The notes: generated from the letters alone by a model not told the origin. A stretch of 64,000 nucleotides of DNA from Mucilaginibacter sp. OK098 (GCF_900142915.1 NZ_FRCM01000011.1:62001-126000); one strand, 5' to 3'; counted from the stretch's first letter, positions 22,636 to 32,028 are shown. Made by a program: numbers and translations.

Positions 22636-24225
22636 GCCGACTACATTCCTCAAATAATTATCCATCAAAACCATATCTATCTTATCATTAATAAAACCGA
22701 TATACATATCCGGCCTTACAATAATGGATTTGCCCAGCTTTTCATTTACTTCAAAGGCATCAAATATGGGCTGATTTTTGGCTGATTTGGGCAGGTAGAA
22801 GAAATTTAAAATGCCCGGATACTTTTGGGTGATCCATTTGGCAATGGCGAACAGGTCAATCTCGGCTACTTTGCCTAGAACTATTAGTGTAAAGCCCGGC
22901 TTGCTGCACCATTCGTGCAGATCGGTTTCCTGTTGTTTCTTTTCGTCAAATACTTTCAGGTATGGCAGCCTGTCGCCGGCCTTTACCAGTGTTGATTGGC
23001 TGACATGCAGGTTAATGGCGCTGTCCCTGTAACTGATCCCGATTTGCGATACCTGCTTAAAAAATCCGGCCCTTATGGTTTTATTACCCCATGCCAGTTT
23101 TAATACTATTGGCATTACCCAACGTTTAAACAGCCCGGCAAACCAACTGTCAGACATTATCATTGTAAATAACTTGTCGGTTGTGCTTAGCAGCCTTCTG
23201 GCCACAGGCATTCGCTCTGTGGAATAGCTGTCTAAAATGCTTTCATTAAGCTGCCCATTTGCTACGCCTGCCAGTTTCCAGCCCAGGTTGTAGGCGTCCT
23301 GTAGGCCAGTGTTCATCCCCTGCCCGCCAACCGGCGAATGGATATGCGCGGCATCACCCACTAAAAAACAGCGCTGGACCCTAAAATTATCAGCCATGCG
23401 ATGATGCAGGCGATAGGTAGTAAACCAATAAGTTTCTTTTATTTTTATAGAGAGTCCGCTTGTTTTATCAAGGCCGGGTAATATATCTTCAATCTTAAGG
23501 TCTTCTTTATGTTCCAGATCCTCAGGCAGGTTACCCAAGGCGCGGTAGCGGTTTGCCTCGGGCATCGGGAAAAACGCAGAGAATCCCTTTTTGCCAAGAA
23601 ACAAGTGCACTTTACTGTCGTTCAGTTCGGCATTTCCCAGCTCAACATCTACCAAATAAAAATTATGGCTATAAGTTTCGCCATTAAAGGGAATTTTTGA
23701 TTGCTTGCGTACCGCACTATGCGCGCCATCGGCCCCAACCACCCAATCGCAGGTAAGGGTGGTAAGCTGTTCACCGTTTTGCAGCTGAACAGTAACCTGT
23801 CCCGCGGTTTGTGTTATGGCTGTTAAAGTAGTTTCCCAGTAAACCGGGCAGCAGTTTACGGTTAAATAATCAAGCAGCAGGCGTTCGTTCTTACTTTGCT
23901 GGTATAAAAGGATGTAAGGGAAAGGCGTTTGCCCCTCGCCAACATTGTTCAATGCTAAACTGGCAACCTGCTTTCCATCTGCATTAAATATTACGCCGCC
24001 AGCTTGTTTGCCGTTCTCAATCACCCGGTCAATAACACCCAGTTGCCGGTAAATTTCAAGCGAACGCGCCTGTACCGCCAACGCTTTTGATTCGTCAGTT
24101 GGGCCTTGCTTAATATCAATAATTATGGGTTGAACCCCATTCCTAAGTAACTGGGCGGCCATCATCAGTCCGGACGGACCAGCGCCAACTATCAGTACTT
24201 TGGTATGAGGTTCGTTAATCGTCAC
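22621..24225 (-). CDS. FAD-dependent aromatic monooxygenase (PheA/TfdB type)
   Basis: 534 residues from a GTG start. FAD-binding motifs of group A flavoprotein hydroxylases are complete: VLIVGAGPSGLMMAAQLL at the N-terminus, CDWVVGADGAHSAVRK (the DG motif) near residue 165, and RCFLVGDAAHIHSPVGGQG (GD motif) near residue 285. A C-terminal thioredoxin-like domain of about 130 residues completes the TfdB-like architecture. It should use NAD(P)H and O2 to hydroxylate an aromatic or polyketide-like ring; the substrate is unknown. Its start directly abuts the stop of the RsmI-like gene, so the two are co-transcribed though functionally unrelated. Confidence 0.88.
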   Translation of the reverse strand: MTINEPHTKVLIVGAGPSGLMMAAQLLRNGVQPIIIDIKQGPTDESKALAVQARSLEIYRQLGVIDRVIENGKQAGGVIFNADGKQVASLALNNVGEGQTPFPYILLYQQSKNERLLLDYLTVNCCPVYWETTLTAITQTAGQVTVQLQNGEQLTTLTCDWVVGADGAHSAVRKQSKIPFNGETYSHNFYLVDVELGNAELNDSKVHLFLGKKGFSAFFPMPEANRYRALGNLPEDLEHKEDLKIEDILPGLDKTSGLSIKIKETYWFTTYRLHHRMADNFRVQRCFLVGDAAHIHSPVGGQGMNTGLQDAYNLGWKLAGVANGQLNESILDSYSTERMPVARRLLSTTDKLFTMIMSDSWFAGLFKRWVMPIVLKLAWGNKTIRAGFFKQVSQIGISYRDSAINLHVSQSTLVKAGDRLPYLKVFDEKKQQETDLHEWCSKPGFTLIVLGKVAEIDLFAIAKWITQKYPGILNFFYLPKSAKNQPIFDAFEVNEKLGKSIIVRPDMYIGFINDKIDMVLMDNYLRNVVGVHGS

Positions 24226-24939
24226 TTACAATTTATGGAAAATTAAAAAAATTGTTGGGCGTTTATGAAGCTCCGGAACTTTCTTTTGCCATTCGGCGAT
24301 GGTTTTTGTTTGGATAAATTCTGTTGATGCTGTTATATCACATGCTATACATAACCGCGTTTTTGGATTCGCAGTTTTCAGGATCTCTTCCAGCATGGGG
24401 TTATTGCGGAATGGCGTTTCAATAAAGATCTGCGTTTGATCATTCCGTTCCGACAGGCTTTCCAGCTCTTTGATCTTTTTGCTGCGTAATAATTTATCTA
24501 TCGGCAGGTAGCCATAAAAGGTAAAGCTTTGTCCGCTAAAACCGGATGCCATCAGCGCCAGTAAAATAGAGCTTGGGCCAACCAGCGGCACCACTTTTAT
24601 ACCCATCCGGTGCGCTTTTTCTACTATCTCCGCTCCCGGATCGGCAATGCCGGGGCAACCGGCTTCGCTCATCAAACCAACATCGTTACCGGCTTGTAAG
24701 CCTTTAAAAAACTCGGCCGTACCATCGCTGCGGTTATGCTTGCCGTAATCATGGATCAGTAATTCGCTTTGCGGTGTTTTCAGTCCCGCCTCTTTTAAAA
24801 ACCTGCGGGCGGTTTTCTCATTCTCCACAATATACTCCTTAATGCTGTTGATGGTATCAACCAGGTAAGGCGTGAATGACTTGGCCGCGGCTTCATCAGC
24901 AAGCGGTACGGGGATTAAATAAAGGGTTCCTAAAGGCAT
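24226..24939 (-). CDS. RsmI-like SAM-dependent methyltransferase (tetrapyrrole methylase fold)
   Basis: 237 residues. Signature regions: GTLYLIPVPL at the N-terminus, GNDVGLMSEAGCPGIADPG (SAM-binding loop), VVPLVGPSSILLALMASG and FIETPFRNNPML. These match the family of RsmI, which 2'-O-methylates C1402 of 16S rRNA. It is shorter than E. coli RsmI (about 286 residues), lacks the C-terminal extension and differs from the usual TPIGNLxD start. Bacteroidota often carry both a standard RsmI and this shorter relative, so the exact target is uncertain. It is the first gene of a two-gene operon with the FAD monooxygenase. Confidence 0.85.
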   Translation of the reverse strand: MPLGTLYLIPVPLADEAAAKSFTPYLVDTINSIKEYIVENEKTARRFLKEAGLKTPQSELLIHDYGKHNRSDGTAEFFKGLQAGNDVGLMSEAGCPGIADPGAEIVEKAHRMGIKVVPLVGPSSILLALMASGFSGQSFTFYGYLPIDKLLRSKKIKELESLSERNDQTQIFIETPFRNNPMLEEILKTANPKTRLCIACDITASTEFIQTKTIAEWQKKVPELHKRPTIFLIFHKL

Positions 24940-24997
24940 ATTGCAAAATTGCTGTTTTTTGTTTAATTTAACGTGAGTTTGATTTTGGAATTATTCG

Positions 24998-25080
24998 CCT
25001 CGCCCTGCCCTCTCCAAAAGAGAGGGTTCTAAAGAAGCGCGAAGCTCAAGTCCTCTCCTTTGGAGAGGATTAGGTGAGGC
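24998..25080. repeat. Double-hairpin intergenic repeat
   Basis: Two short hairpins, CCCTCT-N7-AGAGGG (25008-25026) and CCTCTCC-TTT-GGAGAGG (25052-25068), are enclosed by outer arms GCCTCGCC (24998) and GGTGAGGC (ending 25080). It lies between divergent genes, so it is unlikely to be a terminator. Elements of this look are common between bacteroidete genes. Confidence 0.75.
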
Positions 25081-25142
25081 AGGTAAAATGCATTTGGTGT
25101 GATTTTTACCCGGTTTATATTAATTGAAAGGAGCTTGAAATA

Positions 25143-25859
25143 ATGAAGTCATTAGGCATTAACTGGTTTATTGAAGGATCGATAGATTTTGAGTATAAAA
25201 AATACATCCTGCTCGACTACCTGCAGGAGATAAACCGCCATTTCGATAAGAGTAAATTGTATCCCAACCTAACCGATCTGATCTTCCATTTCAACAACCT
25301 GCTGTATTTTAAAAAGAATAAAAGCATGCTGCAGCAGGCCTTTCCGCAGCGTTTAACCAAAGCCGACCTGGAAGCTGTAAAGCTTACCTACCAGAAAATT
25401 GTTGACGACGACAGCACCATGCAGCAAATTGAGCAGATAATAGCCTATGCGCTGCAAAAAATGGATCCGGCAATTCAAACCGGGAAAGAGATTTATGATT
25501 TTGTAGAAAGCCGGCTGAACATTGATCCTATTGGGATAGTGCCATTATTGCCTTATCATGGCTATTTCTCCCTTCGTAATGGGATGGAACGCACCAACTT
25601 TATCTATGAATACCAGATCACCATATTTGAAAACAAGGACGATAAATATAGGGGGATCAACATCAATTTTATTGATACCTGGGAGCAAAGCATCACCAAT
25701 ACCCCCGAAGCTGTAAAGCTAGATCTGATCCGCAGAAATAAATACCTGCCCAACCCGGCAGTTTACTATGTGCAAAGCGATATTACGTTCCCCCTTGAGC
25801 AAACCCTGCTGCCTGTAGCAAAAAGGAGTTTGGTGAAGTATATTTCAAGTGCAGCGTGA
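25143..25859 (+). CDS. Conserved hypothetical protein, 238 aa
   Basis: No known family recognised. A soluble protein, helical in the first half (FEYKKYILLDYLQEINRHF, QQIEQIIAYALQKMDPAIQ) and beta-rich in the second (YEYQITIFENKDDKYRGI, NPAVYYVQSDITFPLEQTL), with basic residues near the end (VAKRSLVKYIS). It has one of the few recognisable ribosome-binding sites in the window: AAGGAG 9 bases before the ATG. It is transcribed alone, divergent from the RsmI-like gene. A TTTCGGAAGTCGGATGTTC word follows its stop at once. Confidence 0.7.
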   Translation: MKSLGINWFIEGSIDFEYKKYILLDYLQEINRHFDKSKLYPNLTDLIFHFNNLLYFKKNKSMLQQAFPQRLTKADLEAVKLTYQKIVDDDSTMQQIEQIIAYALQKMDPAIQTGKEIYDFVESRLNIDPIGIVPLLPYHGYFSLRNGMERTNFIYEYQITIFENKDDKYRGININFIDTWEQSITNTPEAVKLDLIRRNKYLPNPAVYYVQSDITFPLEQTLLPVAKRSLVKYISSAA

Positions 25860-25994
25860 TTTGATTTCGGAAGTCGGATGTTCAATTTCGGATTTGTTGG
25901 TGTAGTTTTAGTGAATGGAGTATATCATAACCAAGTATTAACTGCACACTGTCAACTCAAAACTGCCAACTTCCCTTTCGGCCCTCAACCATGA
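25860..25994. repeat. Word repeats between convergent genes
   Basis: After the 238-aa gene: GGAAGTCGGATGTTCAATTTCGG in coding orientation. Before the stop of the MetE-like gene, on its strand: AGTTGGCAGT, GAGTTGACAGT, GTGCAGT. The two words are different, so this spacer carries two independent tails rather than one hairpin. Confidence 0.65.
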
Positions 25995-26000
25995 ACTTCT

Positions 26001-27053
26001 TTACGCAAACAATTCCTTTTCCGCAAGCGCTGTACCTTCAATCCGGGCTTTAATTTTTGCAAAGGCTGTTTCACGGGTTGTGGATACATCATCACAAAAT
26101 GGTGAAAACCCGCAGTCGTCAGTTGTACCGAGTTGGTTTAGCGGGATAAATTCTGCAGCCTCCAATACCCTGTCCTTTACATCTTGCTTACTTTCAATTA
26201 TGGGGTTTAGCACATCAATTACACCTACAAATACGGTTTGGTTAGGTTTAAGATATTGTTTTATAGTTTTTAAAACCTTTGGTCTGTCCGGTTCACTTGC
26301 AAGTTGAAGGTAAAAACTGCCCACATTTAAATCAAAGAGCATCGGGATAAGATCAGCATAATCAATATCAGCACTGTGGGTAGAGTCGTGATCACCACCG
26401 GGGCAAACATGAACCCCTAATTTTTGCTGTTCATCTTTAGTAAAACGATCAAATACCTGGTTGTTAAGATCAATAAAGTGCTTTAAAACGCCACCGGAAG
26501 GATCAAGTTTAAGAGACAGGCGGCCTTCAGTAAAATCCATTTGAACCTTGTAAGCGCCTTGTTCCAAACAACCTCTTATGTCTTTTTCACATTCATTAAG
26601 CAAGTCAGCAATAAACGCCGCTTGTGAATAGCCTTCAATCCCGGCAGGAGGGTATATTAAACTTAATGCAGATGCAGATATAACTGCCTGTTTAACCGGA
26701 GTCTTGGTTAGTTTTTGAGCTGCCGAAAGATATTTAACTGCATAATTGCTATACCTGAACGGCCCACTAGTTAAAAGCGGGAGCTGTCGCGAATGGCCAT
26801 CCTCAAAGTTTATCGTCATCCCTCCGGCTGCAAGATTGGTTAAACCCTCAAGCGGGTAAGTAACAAAGCTCGATTTGGTTTGCTCGCCATCTGTCATAAC
26901 AGGCGAACCTGTTTTTTCCAATTCACTCAAAGTATCATGAATGGCATCATCATAAAGTTTTTGCAGATCGGCCGTATTTGACGGTGAAGTAATAGCGGCT
27001 ATTAATTCCTGAGATCTGGGAATGCTTCCAATAGGTTCTGAAGGGATTTTCAT
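26001..27053 (-). CDS. MetE C-terminal-like methyltransferase (UROD/MetE barrel)
   Basis: 350 residues, equal to the catalytic C-terminal barrel of cobalamin-independent methionine synthase without the N-terminal barrel. Start EPIGSIPRSQEL, then VMTDGEQTK, LTSGPFRYSNYAVKYL and QMDFTEGRLSLKLD. Possible zinc ligands are His and Cys in LGVHVCPGGDH and Cys in the late motif TDDCGFSPFC. Similar short homologues are annotated as methylcobalamin or homocysteine methyltransferases, or as DUF-type epoxyalkane transferase relatives; the methyl donor is unknown. It is transcribed alone. Confidence 0.82.
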   Translation of the reverse strand: MKIPSEPIGSIPRSQELIAAITSPSNTADLQKLYDDAIHDTLSELEKTGSPVMTDGEQTKSSFVTYPLEGLTNLAAGGMTINFEDGHSRQLPLLTSGPFRYSNYAVKYLSAAQKLTKTPVKQAVISASALSLIYPPAGIEGYSQAAFIADLLNECEKDIRGCLEQGAYKVQMDFTEGRLSLKLDPSGGVLKHFIDLNNQVFDRFTKDEQQKLGVHVCPGGDHDSTHSADIDYADLIPMLFDLNVGSFYLQLASEPDRPKVLKTIKQYLKPNQTVFVGVIDVLNPIIESKQDVKDRVLEAAEFIPLNQLGTTDDCGFSPFCDDVSTTRETAFAKIKARIEGTALAEKELFA

Positions 27054-27165
27054 AGAGGTTATGGCTTAGTTATTGTCGGTTAATGTTAACGCAATTTATG
27101 AAATCAAAAACTCACTAACAACTTCTGCAAGAAGTTATTCCGCCCCTAAAAACTAAATTAGCCTA

Positions 27166-28062
27166 CTACATTTTAATCTCTCCGTTAGGGGGCCAGGGGG
27201 AGCTTCCTTCTATTATCAATAGCAACTCATTTAACTCATCAACCTTGTCTGATGACCCGAGGTGCTCATAAGAGCTGATGAGATTGCGTAATACCCTCCT
27301 GATGATATCGGTGTTTGAACAGGGTTCGTAAAATTGTTTATCAAACTTTAAATTTAGCTGCTTTAAAAACATATCCACGTCGCGGCGGCCAAAAATAAAG
27401 CCCTTGTTAAAAGCATTTATATAAAATAAAATGCCGCCTTCAAATTCGCTTTGCAGGCTATCGTCCAAATAAGCTAAAATAAAGTGCTGGGGCAGGTTTA
27501 CACCATAAACCGGGATATCCAGCTTTTGGGCTATGATAGAATAAATAATTGCCAGCGAGATCTGGTTACCCTTTTTGGTTTCAAATACCTGGCTTATATA
27601 GCTGTTCTGCGGATCCTGGTGGTTGGTGGTATTGCCGCTAAAACCATAGATGTTGTAAAACACATGGTTAATAAGCTTAATTTGCTCCGCAGGACTCGCC
27701 TCATTCATCATCTGGATCCAGATGTCGCGTTTAATGGCTTCTATCTGGTTAATAACCTTTTGCTCATCAAGGTCGGGGTATTGATACCTGTTAATGATCA
27801 GGATGCCCTGCAGCAGATCGAATGCGCCGCCCTGGTGCCATAGCTGGAGGTCTTTTTTTACAATATCAAACTGGATCTCGTGTACCAGGTTGGCTATTCT
27901 TTCCTGTTGTATAGGATCAAAAGCCTGTTCCCAGGCCTGTTCTAAATATTCTATTGCTTCAGGGCCGTAAGAGAATAATTTCTGATGAACGTGTTCAAAT
28001 ATCTCCCCATCCGGATCGTCCAGTAAACGTATTAATGAATTTACTTCTGTTGGATTTATCAT
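27166..28062 (-). CDS. SirB1-family transglutaminase-like protein
   Basis: 298 residues. The N-terminal 150 residues are helical repeats (HVHQKLFSYGPEAIEYLEQA). The transglutaminase-like core follows: GNTTNHQDPQNSYISQVFETKKGNQI... with SLAIIYSIIAQKLDIPVYGV and PQHFILAYLD. The usual catalytic Cys is replaced by Ser in this position (KKGNQISLAII), as in many SirB1-like proteins, so it is probably not a protease; the His of QHFILAY is kept. Role unknown. It stands alone, divergent from the methyltransferase gene at 28106. Confidence 0.82.
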   Translation of the reverse strand: MINPTEVNSLIRLLDDPDGEIFEHVHQKLFSYGPEAIEYLEQAWEQAFDPIQQERIANLVHEIQFDIVKKDLQLWHQGGAFDLLQGILIINRYQYPDLDEQKVINQIEAIKRDIWIQMMNEASPAEQIKLINHVFYNIYGFSGNTTNHQDPQNSYISQVFETKKGNQISLAIIYSIIAQKLDIPVYGVNLPQHFILAYLDDSLQSEFEGGILFYINAFNKGFIFGRRDVDMFLKQLNLKFDKQFYEPCSNTDIIRRVLRNLISSYEHLGSSDKVDELNELLLIIEGSSPWPPNGEIKM

Positions 28063-28105
28063 GTTATCACGCTAAAATACTAAACGTTTGTATATTTTTA
28101 CAGCC

Positions 28106-28891
28106 ATGTTTAATTTAAGGTTCGCGAAAGATTACCTGCTGCATCGGCTTAAAGCAAAAAACAGGCATGGTGTACACTCTCCATTTGTTTACCGGCTGAT
28201 TGATAATGTAATTTACGATTTTGATCCCAAAAAAGTATATACCGATGTTGAGAACATCCGCGAAACGCTATTTAATGACACCCGGATTATAACCATAACT
28301 GACCTTGGCGCCGGATCGCATGTGAATAATAACCGTCAAAAAAAGATCAGCGATATTGCCCATAACGCGCTTAAGCCACCAAAGCTGGCACAACTGCTTT
28401 ACCGCCTGGTTGCCGATCTTAAGCCCCGTAACGTTATTGAATTAGGCACCTGCCTGGGTATTACCACGCTCTATCTGCAAAAGGCATCACCCACTGCAAA
28501 AATTTACACCATGGAAGGCTGCCCTGAAACTGCCAAAATAGCCAAAGAAACATTTAAAAAAGGTGAAATAAATATAGTTGAACCGGTAATAGGCAATTTT
28601 GACGATACCTTCCCAGGTGTTATTAATGATATTGATCAGCTTGATTTTGTTTTTGTAGATGGCAACCACCAGAAAGACGCCACGCTAAAATACTTTGAAT
28701 GGTGCCTGCCGAAAGTACACGAAAACACCATGCTTATTTTTGATGATATTTATTGGAGCACCGGCATGAAGGAAGCCTGGGAACAAATAAAAGCCCACCC
28801 ACAAGTTACAGTAACCATTGACCTGTTTTGGATAGGATTAGTATTCTTTAAACCGGGCCAGGCGAAGGAAGATTTTTTAGTGAAGATTTGA
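28106..28891 (+). CDS. Class I SAM-dependent methyltransferase
   Basis: 261 residues from the ATG at 28106; an in-frame upstream start at 28088 adds six residues and is less likely. The SAM-binding core has NVIELGTCLGITTLYLQKA (motif I), KIYTMEGCPETAKIAKETF (acidic loop) and LDFVFVDGNHQKDATLKYF (motif IV), followed by MLIFDDIYWSTGM. The layout is like O-methyltransferases of the catechol type (methyltransferase family 24). The N-terminal 90 residues (KAKNRHGVHSPFVYRLID) form a conserved bacteroidete extension. Substrate unknown. Confidence 0.85.
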   Translation: MFNLRFAKDYLLHRLKAKNRHGVHSPFVYRLIDNVIYDFDPKKVYTDVENIRETLFNDTRIITITDLGAGSHVNNNRQKKISDIAHNALKPPKLAQLLYRLVADLKPRNVIELGTCLGITTLYLQKASPTAKIYTMEGCPETAKIAKETFKKGEINIVEPVIGNFDDTFPGVINDIDQLDFVFVDGNHQKDATLKYFEWCLPKVHENTMLIFDDIYWSTGMKEAWEQIKAHPQVTVTIDLFWIGLVFFKPGQAKEDFLVKI

Positions 28892-28977
28892 TCACTGATT
28901 TTAAGCTGAGTAAATTGATGAAGCTGATTTTTTGGAAATTAATAAAATGTACCGGGTTCAAATTGTCGTTATAAAAC

Positions 28978-29460
28978 ATGAGTAATTCATTTACCGCTAT
29001 TGATTTTGAAACCGCACAGGGGAAACGCTGGAGCATTTGCCGGGTGGGGCTGGTAAGAGTAGAAGAAGGAAGGCTTGTTAACAAGCTTAACCTGCTGGTT
29101 TGCCCGCCTGGAAATATCTATTCCGGCATGAATACGCAAATACACGGTATTGGTGCAAGGCACACTTATAATTCACCAAAGTTTGCAAATATCTGGCCGT
29201 TAATTCGCCCTTATATAGAAAATGAAACCGTTGTTTCCCATAACGGCGCCTTTGATTTTAGCTGCCTTTCACAAACCCTTGGTTATTATAAGCTTCAGTT
29301 GCCCGATTACAAACAACAATGCACTTACAAAATATTTGGAAAAGGGTTGGCGGCATGTTGCTCAGACCATAGAATTGCACTTAAGCACCATGATGCTTTA
29401 TCAGATGCTATGGCATGCGCACAATTATATCTTATACACCTCAATAGACAGACCGGGTAA
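28978..29460 (+). CDS. DEDDh-family 3'-5' exonuclease (DnaQ-like)
   Basis: 160 residues, a minimal exonuclease domain. ExoI motif AIDFETAQG (residues 7-15), ExoII NGAFDFSCL and ExoIII HHDALSDAMA are all present, giving the DEDDh metal-binding set. Proteins like this are annotated as DNA polymerase III epsilon-like, but with no polymerase-binding tail it may be a stand-alone repair or RNA-processing nuclease. It lies 86 bases after the methyltransferase gene in the same direction and is convergent with the outer-membrane protein gene. Confidence 0.87.
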   Translation: MSNSFTAIDFETAQGKRWSICRVGLVRVEEGRLVNKLNLLVCPPGNIYSGMNTQIHGIGARHTYNSPKFANIWPLIRPYIENETVVSHNGAFDFSCLSQTLGYYKLQLPDYKQQCTYKIFGKGLAACCSDHRIALKHHDALSDAMACAQLYLIHLNRQTG

Positions 29461-29501
29461 ATTCTCATCCACATATTTCCTCATCCGAAATTCGACACCA
29501 A

Positions 29502-30641
29502 TCAGAAACTTTGCCCCAGCGCTATATAAAACCCGCTTTCCCGTTTCTCGCCCTGAGGCTTTTGCCCTACACCATAATCTAAACGGATAGCGAGGCCTTT
29601 TTCAACATCAAAAAAGTAACGTACGCCGCCGCCATAGTTGGGTTTTAACTGGGCTGTGCTAAATGTGGAATGAAATACTTCGCCGGTACCAACAAAGCCC
29701 ACTATTCCAAAACGGTTATCAACGCGATAGCGCAATTCGGTTTGACCGGCAATATAATTACGATCGCGATAGCGGCCCTGGTAATAGCCGCGCATCATCT
29801 CGTCGCTGCCCATCTGCGGCAATAAAAAAAATGGCGAACGGCTGCCTGTAAGGCTTTGCTCCTGGATATCAACCCCTAAAACCAGTTTACGGGCCAGTAA
29901 AAAGAATTGCGAATATTCTATATTAAAAAAGCCGCCGGCATAGCTGTTATTGGCATAAACACCATGCATTATATTGTAATAGCTACTGATGATCATCCCT
30001 TTTGTAGTATAAGTATTATTATTGCGGGTATCAAAAGTGAAGCTGGGCCCTATATAAACATTCGCGCCGCCATGGCCGTCTTCAACCTCGGGATCGGAGT
30101 TTATGGTGCTCTTTAGATTAGGATCGTATTTGTAAAAGTATTTTATCACACCCGCAACATAACCGAGATAAAAATAATCGCCAAAACGCTTTTCGCCTGT
30201 AATGCCAAGCTTGTAACGTTTTTCTGCAACATGGTCTAATGCTGATAGCCTGGTATTATTGCCGATACCATAAAAGTTAAAAGGATAGTTGTAATAGCTA
30301 ATTACCCCGGTGTAATGAAACTTGTTTTGCGGTGTCCAGTAATTGGCATTAAGACTAAGTTTTGCCTGCCCCTTTGTGGTGATGGTTGAATAGCCAAAAA
30401 GACTTGATACCCTGGTATTGTGACCGATGGTATCAGTATAAAAAGATAGCAATGCAGCGCCTCCAAATTCAACACCTGTTTCGGGAGCTGAACTAAGTGC
30501 GGGCAATAATACAAAGCTGGGCTTAAGGCTGCTATCTTTTTTAAAATACATTTGCCTGATAAACTTTGGCAAAAAATTCAGCTGTGCAAAAACACTCTGA
30601 ATACTAAACAGGAATATAAAAAGGATAAAAAGTTTTTTCAT
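29502..30641 (-). CDS. Outer-membrane beta-barrel protein, BamA/D15 surface antigen type
   Basis: 379 residues from the ATG at 30641, which gives a clean signal peptide (MKKLFILFIFLFSIQSVFAQ); a start ten codons earlier would spoil it. The rest is alternating aromatic beta strands, with LLPALSSAPETGVEFGG early, QMGSDEMMRGYYQGRYRD and GFVGTGEVF, typical of the bacterial surface antigen C-terminal barrel, and ending in a terminal Phe (ALGQSF) as BAM substrates do. There are no POTRA domains, so it is a barrel-only member, not BamA itself. Possibly a lipid- or nutrient-transport barrel; function unknown. Confidence 0.87.
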   Translation of the reverse strand: MKKLFILFIFLFSIQSVFAQLNFLPKFIRQMYFKKDSSLKPSFVLLPALSSAPETGVEFGGAALLSFYTDTIGHNTRVSSLFGYSTITTKGQAKLSLNANYWTPQNKFHYTGVISYYNYPFNFYGIGNNTRLSALDHVAEKRYKLGITGEKRFGDYFYLGYVAGVIKYFYKYDPNLKSTINSDPEVEDGHGGANVYIGPSFTFDTRNNNTYTTKGMIISSYYNIMHGVYANNSYAGGFFNIEYSQFFLLARKLVLGVDIQEQSLTGSRSPFFLLPQMGSDEMMRGYYQGRYRDRNYIAGQTELRYRVDNRFGIVGFVGTGEVFHSTFSTAQLKPNYGGGVRYFFDVEKGLAIRLDYGVGQKPQGEKRESGFYIALGQSF

Positions 30642-30862
30642 GTAACGCAGATGTTGCGAAGATAAGGCCATTTTGGGTATAATGAATAAGAAAGGGTTAA
30701 AAAGCTTTTGTCTTGGTGTTTCTCCCTGTTGTTACCGTGGTAAAAAACTAACCACGGAGATCGCTAAGAAGGCACAATGAACACCAGGGTCGAATTACAA
30801 GGAAAAATTGAGCGGGGGCGAACTTTTGCTTGTTCAAGCCCATTATAATTCATCAAAATAGC

Positions 30863-30870
30863 TACTTTTG
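30863..30870 (+). promoter_or_regulatory. -7 promoter element of the DHS-like gene
   Basis: TACTTTTG, an exact TAnnTTTG match, lies 22 bases before the ATG at 30893. It rules out the in-frame TTG at 30830 as the translation start. Confidence 0.55.
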
Positions 30871-30892
30871 CACCAAATTTATTGATAGGAAA

Positions 30893-31873
30893 ATGAGCAC
30901 TACAAGAGGACCTATATCCAAGTTTATTGAGAGAAATTACCTGCACTTTAATGCAGCAGCGTTGGTTGATGCCGCAAAAGGTTATGAAACACACCTGCTT
31001 GAAGGCGGTAAAATGATGGTGACCCTGGCCGGAGCTATGAGCACCGCTGAGTTGGGTATTTCATTGGCCGAAATGATCCGCGCAGGCAAGATCGACATCA
31101 TCTCATGTACAGGCGCTAATCTTGAAGAAGATATTATGAACCTGGTTGCACACTCGCACTATAAACGCGTTCCTAACTACCGCGATCTTAGTCCGCAGGA
31201 TGAGTGGGACCTGCTCGAAAATCATTATAACCGTGTAACCGATACCTGCATTCCGGAGGAAGAAGCTTTCCGCCGTTTGCAAAAACATATTCATAAGATC
31301 TGGAAAGATGCCGATACCAATGGTGATCGCTTTTTTCCGCATGAGTTTATGTACAAGATCTTAAACAGCGGTGAGCTGGAGCAATATTATGAAATAGACC
31401 CTAAAAACTCATGGATGCTGGCCGCTGCCGAAAAAAACCTGCCAATTGTTGTGCCGGGTTGGGAAGACAGCACCATGGGCAACATCTTTGCATCATACGT
31501 TATTAAAGGCGAAATAAAGCCTACTACCATGAAGAGCGGTATTGAGTACATGGCCTGGCTGGCAGACTGGTATGTAAAAAACTCAGCAGGCAAGGGAATA
31601 GGGTTTTTCCAGATCGGTGGCGGTATTGCCGGCGATTTCCCGATCTGCGTAGTGCCGATGCTTTACCAGGATATGGAAATGCCCGAGATCCCTTTCTGGA
31701 GTTATTTCTGCCAGATCTCGGATTCAACAACCTCATACGGGTCCTATTCAGGCGCTGTGCCAAACGAAAAAATTACCTGGGGCAAGCTTGATATTCACAC
31801 TCCTAAATTTATTGTAGAGAGCGATGCTACTATTGTAGCGCCGTTAATTTTTGCCTGGATTTTGGGGCAGTAG
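30893..31873 (+). CDS. Deoxyhypusine synthase-family protein
   Basis: 326 residues. It has the DHS fold signatures: GGKMMVTLAGAMSTAELG near the N-terminus, DIISCTGANLEEDI (NAD-binding), FFQIGGGIAGDF, SGAVPNEKITWGKL with the catalytic Lys of the WGK motif, and VESDATIVAPLIFAWIL. Archaeal and eukaryotic DHS moves the aminobutyl group of spermidine to eIF5A. Bacteria lack eIF5A, and bacterial homologues are thought to make homospermidine or other polyamines, or to act on an unknown target. It is monocistronic with its own promoter and terminator. Start fixed by the promoter at 30863. Confidence 0.9.
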   Translation: MSTTRGPISKFIERNYLHFNAAALVDAAKGYETHLLEGGKMMVTLAGAMSTAELGISLAEMIRAGKIDIISCTGANLEEDIMNLVAHSHYKRVPNYRDLSPQDEWDLLENHYNRVTDTCIPEEEAFRRLQKHIHKIWKDADTNGDRFFPHEFMYKILNSGELEQYYEIDPKNSWMLAAAEKNLPIVVPGWEDSTMGNIFASYVIKGEIKPTTMKSGIEYMAWLADWYVKNSAGKGIGFFQIGGGIAGDFPICVVPMLYQDMEMPEIPFWSYFCQISDSTTSYGSYSGAVPNEKITWGKLDIHTPKFIVESDATIVAPLIFAWILGQ

Positions 31874-31890
31874 ATTAAGATTTTTTTTAT

Positions 31891-31932
31891 AAAAGCCTGG
31901 TGTTGTCGGTTGACAAATGCCAGGCTTTTTTG
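31891..31932 (+). terminator. Intrinsic terminator of the DHS-like gene
   Basis: AAAAGCCTGG and CCAGGCTTTTTT enclose an inner TTGTC-GGTT-GACAA stem; the hairpin ends in a T-run and lies 18 bases after the stop. Confidence 0.88.
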
Positions 31933-32028
31933 TTGGATGATATTGCGGCGATCGCCAAATGCCAATTTTTTTAGCATTTTATTTGATTCCTTATTCTCAT
32001 TAAGTTATATTGCATTTTTATCACAATA

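Noticed and set aside
30830..30892. Upstream TTG start adding 21 residues to the DHS-like protein
   Set aside because: The extension covers the predicted promoter, and the family's conserved start is at the ATG at 30893.
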